30,839 nt of DNA from a virus, in the IMG/VR virus record IMGVR_UViG_3300042939_000015, positions 1-30,839 of that record, one strand, 5' to 3'. Position 1 is the first letter of the stretch; the number at the start of each line of letters is the position of its first letter. The translations under genes and the position numbers were made by a program. Under the pieces are notes generated by a model that worked only from the letters and a program-made list of their open reading frames with translations, searched no databases and was not told the DNA's origin. Below are positions 6,554 to 13,301 of this stretch, piece after piece.

Positions 6554-6773
6554 TGCCTTGGCGACCCTTGCGGTCGTGGAGTTCCGGGTCCTGCCGGGGT
6601 GGTTCTACGCTTTGCCATTCGCCAAGCGGAAGCCGTTTTCGTGCATGACCTGCTTTGGATTTTGGCTTGGGGTCTTGCTGACCCTGCCGACCTGCCAATG
6701 GTACTTGGCCCCAATCCTCGGCCTCGCATCTTCAGCCACCGCAATAATCATCCGAGAATGGACCTTCAAATGA
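6522..6773 (+). CDS. Small membrane protein with CxxC motif
   Basis: This 83-residue protein starts inside the end of the sigma-like gene (MDILVYPILISALA). It has an N-terminal hydrophobic segment (about 3-19), a second (about 46-57) and a third (about 62-76), so it is likely an inner membrane protein. Between the first two lies KPFSCMTCFGFWLG, a C-x2-C followed by FW, which recurs in small phage and conjugative-element membrane proteins of unknown function. The ATG at 6522 is chosen because the frame upstream of it is in basic, non-native-looking sequence. Its stop overlaps the next ATG (ATGA). Confidence 0.6.
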   Translation: MDILVYPILISALATLAVVEFRVLPGWFYALPFAKRKPFSCMTCFGFWLGVLLTLPTCQWYLAPILGLASSATAIIIREWTFK

Positions 6774-7039
6774 CCAACGACCAATTCGTAATTGCCCAGA
6801 AGCACAGGAAGTACTGGGACCAATATGTGGCATCGCTGACTATGCGACTCCCACCCGATGCGGTTGGTGAACTGCAAGCCATCCTGACCGCTCACGGACG
6901 ACCGCCTACGAATTGGTGGTGTGCGGACTGCGTAAAATCGGCTCTCCAATACATTTACCTACAAGCGGACTTGTTCCTCGAAGTCAACCAAAACACCATA
7001 ACCCACCCCCTAAATGCCCCTGCCAATCCCGAACAATAA
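6770..7039 (+). CDS. Unidentified phage protein with WWCADC motif
   Basis: This 89-residue protein (MTNDQFVIAQKHRKYW...) is mostly helical. It contains NWWCADCVKSALQYIY (49-63), a C-x2-C followed by an amphipathic helix, as in small zinc- or disulfide-bearing phage proteins. The ATG overlaps the upstream stop; an ATG at 6758 would add four residues. It overlaps the next gene by 26 bases. No function can be assigned; the position before the terminase genes suggests an accessory packaging or regulatory role. Confidence 0.55.
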   Translation: MTNDQFVIAQKHRKYWDQYVASLTMRLPPDAVGELQAILTAHGRPPTNWWCADCVKSALQYIYLQADLFLEVNQNTITHPLNAPANPEQ

Positions 7040-7484
7040 CGAAAGCAAAGAAGGCTTCATCGGTCGCTGCATGAGCAATAACCAAACCAATGCGGAGTTC
7101 CCCGATACGGCTCAAAGATTGGCGGTTTGTGGCTCAACGTGGGAGAATCACAAAAGGCAACAGTTCGAGTCGTACTCCGACTACGGCCAAGAGATTCGGG
7201 CCAATGCCAAGCGAGGGATTGAACTCAACGAGCGGAACGGAAACAAGTGTGCGACGCAGACGGGCAAGGTCCGGGCGCAGCAGTTAGCCAACGGGGAAGC
7301 AATTTCCCTTGAAACCATCAAGCGGATGCACTCCTACCTGTCAAGGGCCGAAACCTACTACGACAATGCAGACGATACCTCGGACTGCGGTTACATCTCC
7401 TACCTCCTGTGGGGTGGCAAGTCGGCTCTCTCATGGTCAAGAAATAAACTCCGAGAACTTGGCGAACTCGAAGGCGAAGGATGA
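7014..7484 (+). CDS. Conserved phage protein of unknown function (two-part)
   Basis: This 156-residue protein has two recognisable parts. Residues 1-40 (MPLPIPNNNESKEGFIGRCM, then FPDTAQRLAVC) form a short motif often found at the start of phage head-associated proteins. Residues 62-150 contain ANAKRGIELNER, VRAQQLANGEAISLETIKRM, SYLSRAETYYDN and GYISYLLWGGKSALSW. This second part resembles a domain that occurs alone or fused to head-maturation proteins in many phages, where it ends in LLWGG followed by a W. The role is unknown, but the company it keeps suggests virion maturation. It lies two genes upstream of the small terminase. Confidence 0.65.
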   Translation: MPLPIPNNNESKEGFIGRCMSNNQTNAEFPDTAQRLAVCGSTWENHKRQQFESYSDYGQEIRANAKRGIELNERNGNKCATQTGKVRAQQLANGEAISLETIKRMHSYLSRAETYYDNADDTSDCGYISYLLWGGKSALSWSRNKLRELGELEGEG

Positions 7485-7506
7485 CGAAGCCCAAGTGCAG
7501 GCTCGG

Positions 7507-7647
7507 ATGGATTCGCTAATGATGGTCATCACAACCCTCTGCGACTGCATCGGAGCGGTGGACGATTCCAATGCCCCGAACCAGTACGAAGTGAAAATGA
7601 AAATCGTAAACAAGATTAGCGACCTAATCGACAAAATCGAATACTAA
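7507..7647 (+). CDS. Unidentified small helical protein
   Basis: A 46-residue protein (MDSLMMVITTLCDCIG...) reads MKIVNKISDLIDKIEY at its end, an amphipathic helix. The start is uncertain: the ATG at 7507 is used here, but the frame is open upstream and a GTG or TTG start could add 4 to 16 residues with a charged N-terminus. The TAATG junction with the small terminase gene suggests coupled translation. No function is assigned. Confidence 0.45.
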   Translation: MDSLMMVITTLCDCIGAVDDSNAPNQYEVKMKIVNKISDLIDKIEY

Positions 7648-8063
7648 TGGGAACCAGCAAGGGCAACGGCAAGTACATCGAAACTCCCGAAAAGATGTGG
7701 GAGTACTTTGAGGCATACCGATCGCAGGTCAAGGCAAACCCAAGGACCAAGACGGTATTCCCCGGCAAGGATGCTATCCCCCAGCATGAGCCTTTGGAGC
7801 GACCCTTGACCTTGGAAGGCTTTGAGAACTGGTGTGCCGATGCAGGTATCATTGAGGACCTAAGCAACTACTTTGCAAACACGAAGGGCAACTACTCCGA
7901 CTATTCAACCATCTGTTCACGCATAAAGCGGGTCATCCGCCAAGACCAAATCGAAGGGGGTATGGTCGGTCAGTACAACGCAAGCATCACCCAACGGTTG
8001 AACTCATTGGTTGACAAGCAGGAGAATCAGGTCTTTATTGAACAATGGACCGAGGATGATTGA
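7647..8063 (+). CDS. terS: Terminase small subunit (GP3 DNA-packaging type)
   Basis: This 138-residue protein resembles the GP3-type packaging protein that recognises phage DNA and presents it to the large terminase. Typical segments are TPEKMWEYFEAYRSQVKANP near the start, RPLTLEGFENWC in the middle (an HTH-like region), and YSTICSRIKRVIRQDQIEGGMVGQYN, the family's conserved C-terminal core. The length is normal for the family. It starts at a TAATG junction with the upstream gene, and its TGA overlaps the large terminase ATG, so the pair is translationally coupled. Confidence 0.88.
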   Translation: MGTSKGNGKYIETPEKMWEYFEAYRSQVKANPRTKTVFPGKDAIPQHEPLERPLTLEGFENWCADAGIIEDLSNYFANTKGNYSDYSTICSRIKRVIRQDQIEGGMVGQYNASITQRLNSLVDKQENQVFIEQWTEDD

Positions 8064-9238
8064 TGAAGGTCATAAACACCACCGCCAAGCGGAAGATTGA
8101 ATCGCTGACCCATCGTAAACGGGTCATCCAAGGAGGGACCTCGGCCTCCAAGACCTTCAGCATTCTTTGCGTTTTAATCAAACAGGCTTGCAAGAAGAAG
8201 ACCGAAATCAGTATAGTGGGGGAAACCGTGCCTCACCTTCGGAGGGGTGCGATTCGGGACTTCATCAAGATAATGATTGCCAAGGAAATCTTCGTTCCGT
8301 CAAGGTGGAATAAGACCCTGCTGACCTACCAGTTCGCTAACCGTAGCACCATCGAGTTTTTCTCGGCTGACCAAGAGGCAAGGCTCCGGGGTGCAAGGAG
8401 GCAGGTGCTATTCATCAACGAGGCGAACAACATCGACTTTGAGTCCTACTACCAGTTGGCAATCCGTACCAGCGAGGCCATCTACATCGACTTCAACCCG
8501 ACCCACGAATTTTGGGCGCATACCGAGGTCTTGCGTGAGGACGATTCCGAACTGCTCATCCTGACCTATCAGGACAACGAGGCTCTGCCTGATACCATCA
8601 AGAGGGACATCGAACTGAACCGCACTAAAGCCGAAACGTCTGCCTATTGGGCGAACTGGTGGAAGGTGTACGGCCTCGGTCAGGTCGGGACGCTTCAGGG
8701 TGCCATCTACGAGGACTTCGAGGTCGTGGAGGGTATCGATGTCAGCCGTGCGAAATTCGTCGCCTTGGGGCTTGACTGGGGCTTTAGCAACGACCCTACG
8801 GCCTTGGTCGCTATCTACCGCCAAGGGGACTGCTTGCTGATTCAGGAACTGCTCTACGCTACGGGCCTAACCAACCAAGACATCGCAGACAAACTGCGGT
8901 CCTTGGGCATCACAAGGGCTTGGGAAATCGTGGCGGACTCAGCAGAACCGAAGTCCATTGAAGAAATCTACCGTCTTGGCTTTAACATCAAGCCAGCAGA
9001 GAAAGGCCCCGATTCGGTTCGGAACGGCATTGACATACTCAAACGCTACAAGTTGCAGGTTACCAAGGATAGCACAAACCTCATCAAAGAACTGCGGTCC
9101 TACACTTGGGCGACCGACAAGGAAGGCAAGAACACGGGGGTCCCGATTGATTCCTTCAACCACGCCTGCGATGCGATGCGGTATGTGGCACTCAACAAGT
9201 TGAGGGTAAGCAACTCCGGGAAGTATGTTGTGGTTTAA
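8063..9238 (+). CDS. terL: Terminase large subunit
   Basis: This 391-residue protein is the packaging motor, with an N-terminal ATPase and a C-terminal nuclease, and belongs to the Terminase_3-type large subunits. Walker A-like GGTSASKT is at 24-31 and Walker B VLFINEAN near 115-122. The RNase H-like nuclease has GLDWGFSNDPT near 236-246, ADSAEPKS near 291-298 and NHACDAMRY near 365-373, supplying the expected acidic residues. The ATG at 8063 overlaps the small terminase TGA; a TTG one codon earlier is less likely. It is followed by unrelated small genes and a glycan-type cluster, not by the portal, which lies about 14.5 kb downstream. Confidence 0.95.
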   Translation: MKVINTTAKRKIESLTHRKRVIQGGTSASKTFSILCVLIKQACKKKTEISIVGETVPHLRRGAIRDFIKIMIAKEIFVPSRWNKTLLTYQFANRSTIEFFSADQEARLRGARRQVLFINEANNIDFESYYQLAIRTSEAIYIDFNPTHEFWAHTEVLREDDSELLILTYQDNEALPDTIKRDIELNRTKAETSAYWANWWKVYGLGQVGTLQGAIYEDFEVVEGIDVSRAKFVALGLDWGFSNDPTALVAIYRQGDCLLIQELLYATGLTNQDIADKLRSLGITRAWEIVADSAEPKSIEEIYRLGFNIKPAEKGPDSVRNGIDILKRYKLQVTKDSTNLIKELRSYTWATDKEGKNTGVPIDSFNHACDAMRYVALNKLRVSNSGKYVVV

Positions 9239-9243
9239 CTTTG
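9236..9243 (+). promoter_or_regulatory. Possible -7 element TAACTTTG
   Basis: This is an exact TAnnTTTG match, but it overlaps the terL stop, lies five bases before the ATG at 9248, and has no TTG at the expected distance upstream. It may be chance, or the promoter of the small-gene and glycan cluster. Confidence 0.25.
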
Positions 9244-9247
9244 CCCT

Positions 9248-9346
9248 ATGAACCCCGAACGCATCCTTGACCTGCTAATCGAAATCGGGAAGACGGTTGC
9301 AGCCGTTTTCTTCATCATCACCCTTCTAACCCTGCTGCTTCAATGA
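9248..9346 (+). CDS. Tiny single-pass membrane peptide
   Basis: A 32-residue ORF encodes MNPERILDLLIEIGKTVAAVFFIITLLTLLLQ: a short charged N-terminus and one hydrophobic helix (about residues 16-31). The ATG lies five bases after a TAACTTTG element, and the TGA overlaps the next ATG in an ATGA arrangement. The coupling and single clean membrane helix make it a plausible gene, but ORFs this short can arise by chance. Confidence 0.4.
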   Translation: MNPERILDLLIEIGKTVAAVFFIITLLTLLLQ

Positions 9347-9477
9347 ACAAACATTACAAATTTGAACTGCATTGCGAGGCTGGCGTTTACTACGCTAACT
9401 CGCTGCTTGGCTTAATCCTTCAAGTCATTAGGCATCGCTTTTGGCATTTGAGGCATGATGGTGTTTGGATGGATTAG
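9343..9477 (+). CDS. Unidentified 44-residue basic peptide
   Basis: The ORF starts at an ATG overlapping the preceding TGA and ends one base before the next gene's ATG. It encodes a His/Arg-rich peptide (MNKHYKFELHCEAGVYYANS...) with a central hydrophobic stretch and a basic RHRFWHLRH segment. The tight packing on both sides favours a translated gene. The function is unknown. Confidence 0.4.
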   Translation: MNKHYKFELHCEAGVYYANSLLGLILQVIRHRFWHLRHDGVWMD

Positions 9478-9478
9478 T

Positions 9479-10132
9479 ATGAAAGTCGTTCACTATTACC
9501 ACATCTACTGCGGAGGAAATTGGCAGTTAATCCTGAATCAGCACATGATGGCGGTCTGCAACTACGGCCTCATCAATGTCTTGGACGAAATCCGTGTCGG
9601 CATCGTCGGCCCACCCGAACAACGCAAGGCGGTCAAGGAGGTGCTGGAAAACTCGATGGTGGCCGATAAGGTCAAGGTCGTGGTTACCCGGACCAACGCT
9701 TGGGAGCAGGCGACGCTGACCGAGATGTACCGGGCCTCGCAGGAAGAGGAAGCGGTGTACCTGTACGCTCACACCAAGGGGGCTGCGAATCCATCCTTGA
9801 CCACCCAACTATGGGGGAGGTCCATGCTATTCTTCAACGTGGTCGCATGGGAGCGGTCCATGCAGATGCTGGAGCAGGTCGATGCAGTCGGCTGCCATTG
9901 GATTACCAAGGAGCAGTTCCCACACATGGCCGATGCCAACAACCCCGAAGGCTATCCGTACTTTGGGGGCAACTTTTGGTGGGCCAAGTCGAGCCACATC
10001 AAGGAACTCGGTGAGCCGAAACGGGAGCAACGCTATCAAGCCGAGCATTGGATAGGAAAGAAACCCGACACCAAGGTCTTTGATTCCAACCCCGGCTGGC
10101 CTTCACCCGAACGCTTTGTCATAACTTTTTAG
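9479..10132 (+). CDS. Putative glycosyltransferase-like protein
   Basis: This 217-residue protein begins MKVVHYYHIYCGGNWQ, a Rossmann/GT-A-like first strand. It contains YLYAHTKGAANPS, a LWGRSMLFFNVVAWER segment, VDAVGCHWI, and YPYFGGNFWWAKSSHI followed by EHWIG. The pattern (AHTKG, an acidic W-rich core, GGNFWWA, EHW) occurs in phage and bacterial proteins annotated as glycosyltransferases, so it may build or modify a surface glycan. I cannot point to a DxD motif with certainty. The ATG at 9479 is preferred to 9455 because the upstream residues are not conserved-looking. It leads the block of enzymes up to 11879. Confidence 0.55.
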   Translation: MKVVHYYHIYCGGNWQLILNQHMMAVCNYGLINVLDEIRVGIVGPPEQRKAVKEVLENSMVADKVKVVVTRTNAWEQATLTEMYRASQEEEAVYLYAHTKGAANPSLTTQLWGRSMLFFNVVAWERSMQMLEQVDAVGCHWITKEQFPHMADANNPEGYPYFGGNFWWAKSSHIKELGEPKREQRYQAEHWIGKKPDTKVFDSNPGWPSPERFVITF

Positions 10133-10133
10133 C

Positions 10134-10643
10134 ATGAAAAAACACATCGACCAACTCAAGGCTTTGGACTACTCCCACATCTACACGACTGCGGTGGACC
10201 ACATCATTGAAATCTACGAGGAAGCCAAGAAGCACAAGGGAGGCCACGCTTTGGAACTCGGCTCCTACCTCGGACACTCGACGCTCGCTATCGCCTTGGC
10301 TGGGCTTGACGTGGTGGTTTACGACACCGACACAACCGTAGAAGATAAACGCAAAGCCCTCCTATCGCAGTTCAAGGTTGAATGGAACAACCAACCGAGC
10401 CACATGGCCCTGCAAGAGGTCAGGACTTTTGACTTCATCTTTCACGATTCCGACCACGGGGACGGCATGATTCCCGAAATGATTGCCTTGTTTAACAAAG
10501 CCCTGAACCCCGGTGGGACGATGGTCATCCACGATGCCGAACTGCTGACGATGGTCAACCTTACGAGCCAACTGCAACCACACGAAGCCAAGGGGTCAAC
10601 GGACCAAAGGGGTCGGATGCTTTTAACCCTCTACAAGAAATGA
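10134..10643 (+). CDS. Class I SAM-dependent methyltransferase
   Basis: This 169-residue protein carries a SAM-binding motif I-like ALELGSYLGHSTLAIA (39-54), VVVYDTD where motif II binds the ribose, DFIFHDSDHGDG in the post-II region, and NPGGTMVIHDAE typical of Methyltransf_24-like enzymes. It lies between glycosyltransferase-like genes, so it may methylate a sugar or a virion component. No DNA-methyltransferase DPPY/NPPY motif is present. The ATG begins one base after the previous stop and the gene overlaps the next by four bases. Confidence 0.82.
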   Translation: MKKHIDQLKALDYSHIYTTAVDHIIEIYEEAKKHKGGHALELGSYLGHSTLAIALAGLDVVVYDTDTTVEDKRKALLSQFKVEWNNQPSHMALQEVRTFDFIFHDSDHGDGMIPEMIALFNKALNPGGTMVIHDAELLTMVNLTSQLQPHEAKGSTDQRGRMLLTLYKK

Positions 10644-11263
10644 AAGCAAAAACTTACATCTTCTGCCACGACACGGACATCGTAAAGCAATGCGAAGCCG
10701 AGGGAAGGTTCAAGGACTTAGCCCCCTATACTTGGGTCATGCTTGGGTTCAAGGACTTTGACGGCATGGCTGGCCTTGACCATATCGTTGCAAGGAACGA
10801 ACCCGACAACATTGAGAGCCATCGCAACCTCGTTGCTTGGACTGGATGGTACGCTTTAGCCAAGAACGGCTACATCAAGAACGGCGATGTCGTGAACCTC
10901 TTCGAGTACGACCTAACCCGGAACGGGGACTTTGACCAAAGAGCCTACTGCGCCTATTTCCGAGTCCCTGTGGACGTTGTGCCTTACTGGTCGTGCGGTG
11001 ATAATTACGAGCCACACATCAAGCAACTGACTGGAAGGGGTGCAAAGGAGTTCCATCAACCCGTCGTGCCTGTAACTTCCAACTACACGCTTACTTGGGA
11101 CGATTCCTACCTTGACCTAACCATCGCTTGCATTGAGCAGGACTTGGTCGCTATTTCTTACGTCGGCCACATTTTAGAACGAGCCTACTCGCAGAGGTTT
11201 GCTGATATTCCCTACAACGTGGCTGCATTCAATCACGCCTTCGCAAACTCTCACGGGTTCTGA
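10640..11263 (+). CDS. Unidentified protein of the glycan-type cluster (possible glycosyltransferase-like fold)
   Basis: This 207-residue protein contains IESHRNLVAWTGWYALAK and then DVVNLFEYDLTRN, whose strand ending in an acidic E-Y-D resembles the metal-binding turn of GT-A glycosyltransferases. YCAYFRVPVD and a C-terminal helix follow. I do not recognise a named family. Its ATG overlaps the methyltransferase stop, and the next glycosyltransferase-like gene starts one base after its own stop, so it belongs to the same operon. Confidence 0.45.
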   Translation: MKAKTYIFCHDTDIVKQCEAEGRFKDLAPYTWVMLGFKDFDGMAGLDHIVARNEPDNIESHRNLVAWTGWYALAKNGYIKNGDVVNLFEYDLTRNGDFDQRAYCAYFRVPVDVVPYWSCGDNYEPHIKQLTGRGAKEFHQPVVPVTSNYTLTWDDSYLDLTIACIEQDLVAISYVGHILERAYSQRFADIPYNVAAFNHAFANSHGF

Positions 11264-11264
11264 G

Positions 11265-11879
11265 ATGTACTTAGTCGGGGTCAATTACGCAACGAGTGAG
11301 TACCTTCCAGCAGCGAGGGGGCAGGCTAATCAGTACCCATTCCCAATCACAACGACCGAGGACGAGAAACGTCCGGGCAGGGGCAACAACTGGTGGAGGT
11401 GGAAACCGCAAATCATCCTTGACGCTCTCTTTGACTTGCAGGAGGACGAAGCCCTGCTTTACTTGGATGCCCAAGACCTGCACGGGGATGGCTGCTTTGA
11501 GTTTGCCAAGCAGTACCTACAAGACAACCCCATCCTGCTGCACCAGAACTTTCACAACCATATTTCATACACCAAGGGCGACTGCTACGCCTTGATGGAC
11601 TGCCTTCAATTCTTTAACGAGAAACCGATGCAGATAGAGGCGGGGTTCCTTGGACTACGCAAGACCGACTTCACGATTGACCTCATGTACGAGTGGTCCA
11701 AGTGGCTCCACGTTGACAAGGCCGTGAATGACGACCCAAGCGAGTATCCGAACCATCCATCGTTTATTGACCACAGGCACGACCAAAGCATCCTGACCAA
11801 CCTCGCCCTGCTTAACGACCTGCCCATGGTTGTCGTTCCCGAAATCCGTTGCAACTCAAGACCCAAGTTATGGCTATGA
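11265..11879 (+). CDS. Putative glycosyltransferase-like protein (capsular-type)
   Basis: This 204-residue protein has NNWWRWKPQIILDALF and DEALLYLDAQD, which resemble the W-x-W-K-P-x-I-I and LYLDA signatures of small GT-A-like enzymes from capsule and O-antigen loci. FIDHRHDQSILTNLA near the C-terminus resembles the R-H-D-Q-S motif of that family. LDAQD may be the metal-binding DxD equivalent. The start is ATG 11265, one base after the preceding stop, because the residues upstream are out of character. Its TGA overlaps the ATG of the tail chaperone gene. Confidence 0.65.
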   Translation: MYLVGVNYATSEYLPAARGQANQYPFPITTTEDEKRPGRGNNWWRWKPQIILDALFDLQEDEALLYLDAQDLHGDGCFEFAKQYLQDNPILLHQNFHNHISYTKGDCYALMDCLQFFNEKPMQIEAGFLGLRKTDFTIDLMYEWSKWLHVDKAVNDDPSEYPNHPSFIDHRHDQSILTNLALLNDLPMVVVPEIRCNSRPKLWL

Positions 11880-12445
11880 AACTCCAAGACCTCACCATCG
11901 ACCAGTTCCAGCGCATCGGAGCCATTGAGTTCTCAAGCGTCCTTGGGGACTACGACAAGCGTGCAGGGGTCGTTGCAATCGTTGAGGGGGTCGATATATC
12001 GTTCGTGAGAGAAATGCCCGCCAAGAGCGTCCTAAATCGCTACAAGGCCATCATAAGCGAGTGGAACGCATTGCCCGCCTTGGGTTACAAGCGAAAGTTC
12101 AAAGCCGGGGGCAAGTGGTGGATCCCGACCGTGTTCACGGATGAGTTGACGGCTGGGCAGTTGATAGAGTTAATGGACGCAAACACGACGGACGAGAAGC
12201 AGTTGTTGCAGAACCTTCATCGCATCATGGCTACTCTATGCCGGGAAGGCGGTCTATTCGGATTCTTCCCGAAAAAGTACGACGGGGCTGCCCATGCTGA
12301 AAGAGCCGAACTAATGAAGAAACACGCCAAGGTCGGGGATGTTTGGGGCGTTGTCAGTTTTTTTTTGTTAAGTTCCGAATCCTACTTGAAAGTTTTGAGC
12401 GACTATTCCAAGCACCTGATGAAGACGGCCGAGGGGCTGACGTAA
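11876..12445 (+). CDS. Tail assembly chaperone (short, G-like product)
   Basis: This 189-residue protein (MKLQDLTIDQFQRIGAIEFS...) resembles phage tail assembly chaperones, which escort the tape measure. Residues ~30-150 are helical and basic, with LMDANTTDEKQLLQNLHRIM and KKYDGAAHAERAELMKKHAKVGDVWGVVSFF. Near the 3' end, a nine-T tract (12358-12366) lies where a -1 slip would enter an open frame continuing to 12621. This is the arrangement of the lambda G/GT pair, with the short protein and a longer fusion made from one gene. Its ATG overlaps the preceding stop. The gene lies upstream of the completion protein and tape measure. Confidence 0.6.
   Translation: MKLQDLTIDQFQRIGAIEFSSVLGDYDKRAGVVAIVEGVDISFVREMPAKSVLNRYKAIISEWNALPALGYKRKFKAGGKWWIPTVFTDELTAGQLIELMDANTTDEKQLLQNLHRIMATLCREGGLFGFFPKKYDGAAHAERAELMKKHAKVGDVWGVVSFFLLSSESYLKVLSDYSKHLMKTAEGLT
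12358..12366 (+). promoter_or_regulatory. T9 slippery tract for -1 ribosomal frameshifting
   Basis: In the zero frame the codons read AGT TTT TTT TTG. Both T TTT TTT and T TTT TTG are compatible with the X-XXY-YYZ slip rule, and the -1 frame is open from here to 12621. This is the position expected for a tail chaperone frameshift. Confidence 0.55.
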
Positions 12446-12621
12446 GTCCTCTTGCCGGCTACGGATGGCTCATGGTGGTGTGGAGGATGGCAAACAAGGA
12501 CGTGCTGAAATTCGATGCCATCTTTGCGATGAAGGCGGTGGAGTTCCTAAACTACGCCCTGCTGATTCACGACATCTTGGAAGCCGAGAGGATGGAAGCG
12601 GAGCGGGCAAGACGCAGATAG
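12364..12621 (+). CDS. Tail assembly chaperone, -1 frameshift extension (T-like part)
   Basis: The -1 frame stays open from the T9 tract for 85 codons. Its second half (GYGWLMVVWRMANKDVLKFD, then MKAVEFLNYALLIHDILEAE) is a helical segment that looks protein-like. A slip at 12358-12367 would yield a fusion of about 248 residues. If there were no frameshift, the ORF would have to start at the ATG at 12472 or 12487, giving a 44- to 49-residue protein and cutting off the segment with GYGW. No strong independent start signal is seen at those ATGs. Confidence 0.5.
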   Translation, partial: FVKFRILLESFERLFQAPDEDGRGADVSPLAGYGWLMVVWRMANKDVLKFDAIFAMKAVEFLNYALLIHDILEAERMEAERARRR

Positions 12622-12640
12622 ACACATTCCAGCACGGGGG

Positions 12641-12648
12641 ACATTTAC
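12641..12648 (+). promoter_or_regulatory. ACATTTAC element before the tail module
   Basis: ACATTTAC ends four bases before the ATG at 12653. It matches the elements before the head, portal and adhesin modules. No TTG lies 18-19 bases upstream here, so this copy has only the -7-like half. Confidence 0.4.
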
Positions 12649-12652
12649 CCAC

Positions 12653-13300
12653 ATGGAAACAACCATCCTCGCCAATGGTAAACCCGTAGGTAAGTTCGGC
12701 AGCGGTTCGATGAAAGGCATTGACCAAACCGCTTTGGAGGGGATTGGTTCAGTCGTCGGCCCCAAGGGTGGAGGCAAGTCGCCAACCCACGACGTGCTGG
12801 TCAAGTGGATTGAAAGGGTCATTGAACTTGCGAAGAAAAACCTCGAAGCAGCCAACGCAAATGCAGGGGGAACGCTATCGGCATCCATCGCCCCCGAAGA
12901 CATCGAACTATCCGCAAAGCAAATCGTGGTGGCTATCATGGCCAACCCCTATTGGAAGTACGTGGACCAAGGGGTGCGAGGCAAAACGTCAAGCCTAAAG
13001 GCTCCAAGGTCGCCATTCCAATATCGGGACAAGTTCCCACCCGCTCAAGCCATGGCCGATTGGATAGCCAACAAGGAAAAACCCGTTGTGCCAACCTATT
13101 CCCGTGAACTCAAGCGGATGCGAACGAAGCAGGAGCAGGGATTGGTGGATGGCAGGTCGGTAGCCTATTGGGTATTCCAGCGAGGAACACGGGCCACGAA
13201 CTTCATGTCTAACGCCCTATCCCCCGAAATGATAGACGTTTTGGTGAACACAATCGCTGAAACCCTTGGCAAATCCATAAGCGTAGCAACCAAACTATAA
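12653..13300 (+). CDS. Tail completion / HK97 gp10-like protein
   Basis: This 215-residue protein contains NPYWKYVDQGVRGKTSS, APRSPFQYRDKFPPAQAMADWI and AYWVFQRGTRATNF. These segments are typical of HK97 gp10-like/tail completion proteins that cap the tail tube or join it to the head. The N-terminal ~45 residues are variable. It begins just after an ACATTTAC promoter-like element and precedes the large tail genes. The assignment rests on the Y-W-K-x-V-x-x-G-V-x-G and S-P-F-x-Y-R-D-K segments; whether it is a head or tail joining protein is uncertain. Confidence 0.65.
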   Translation: METTILANGKPVGKFGSGSMKGIDQTALEGIGSVVGPKGGGKSPTHDVLVKWIERVIELAKKNLEAANANAGGTLSASIAPEDIELSAKQIVVAIMANPYWKYVDQGVRGKTSSLKAPRSPFQYRDKFPPAQAMADWIANKEKPVVPTYSRELKRMRTKQEQGLVDGRSVAYWVFQRGTRATNFMSNALSPEMIDVLVNTIAETLGKSISVATKL

Positions 13301-13301
13301 A

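Noticed and set aside
6951-6958. ACATTTAC inside the gene at 6770
   Set aside because: It encodes part of the helix after the WWCADC motif, has no TTG about 18 bases upstream, and is 56 bases from the next start; probably chance.
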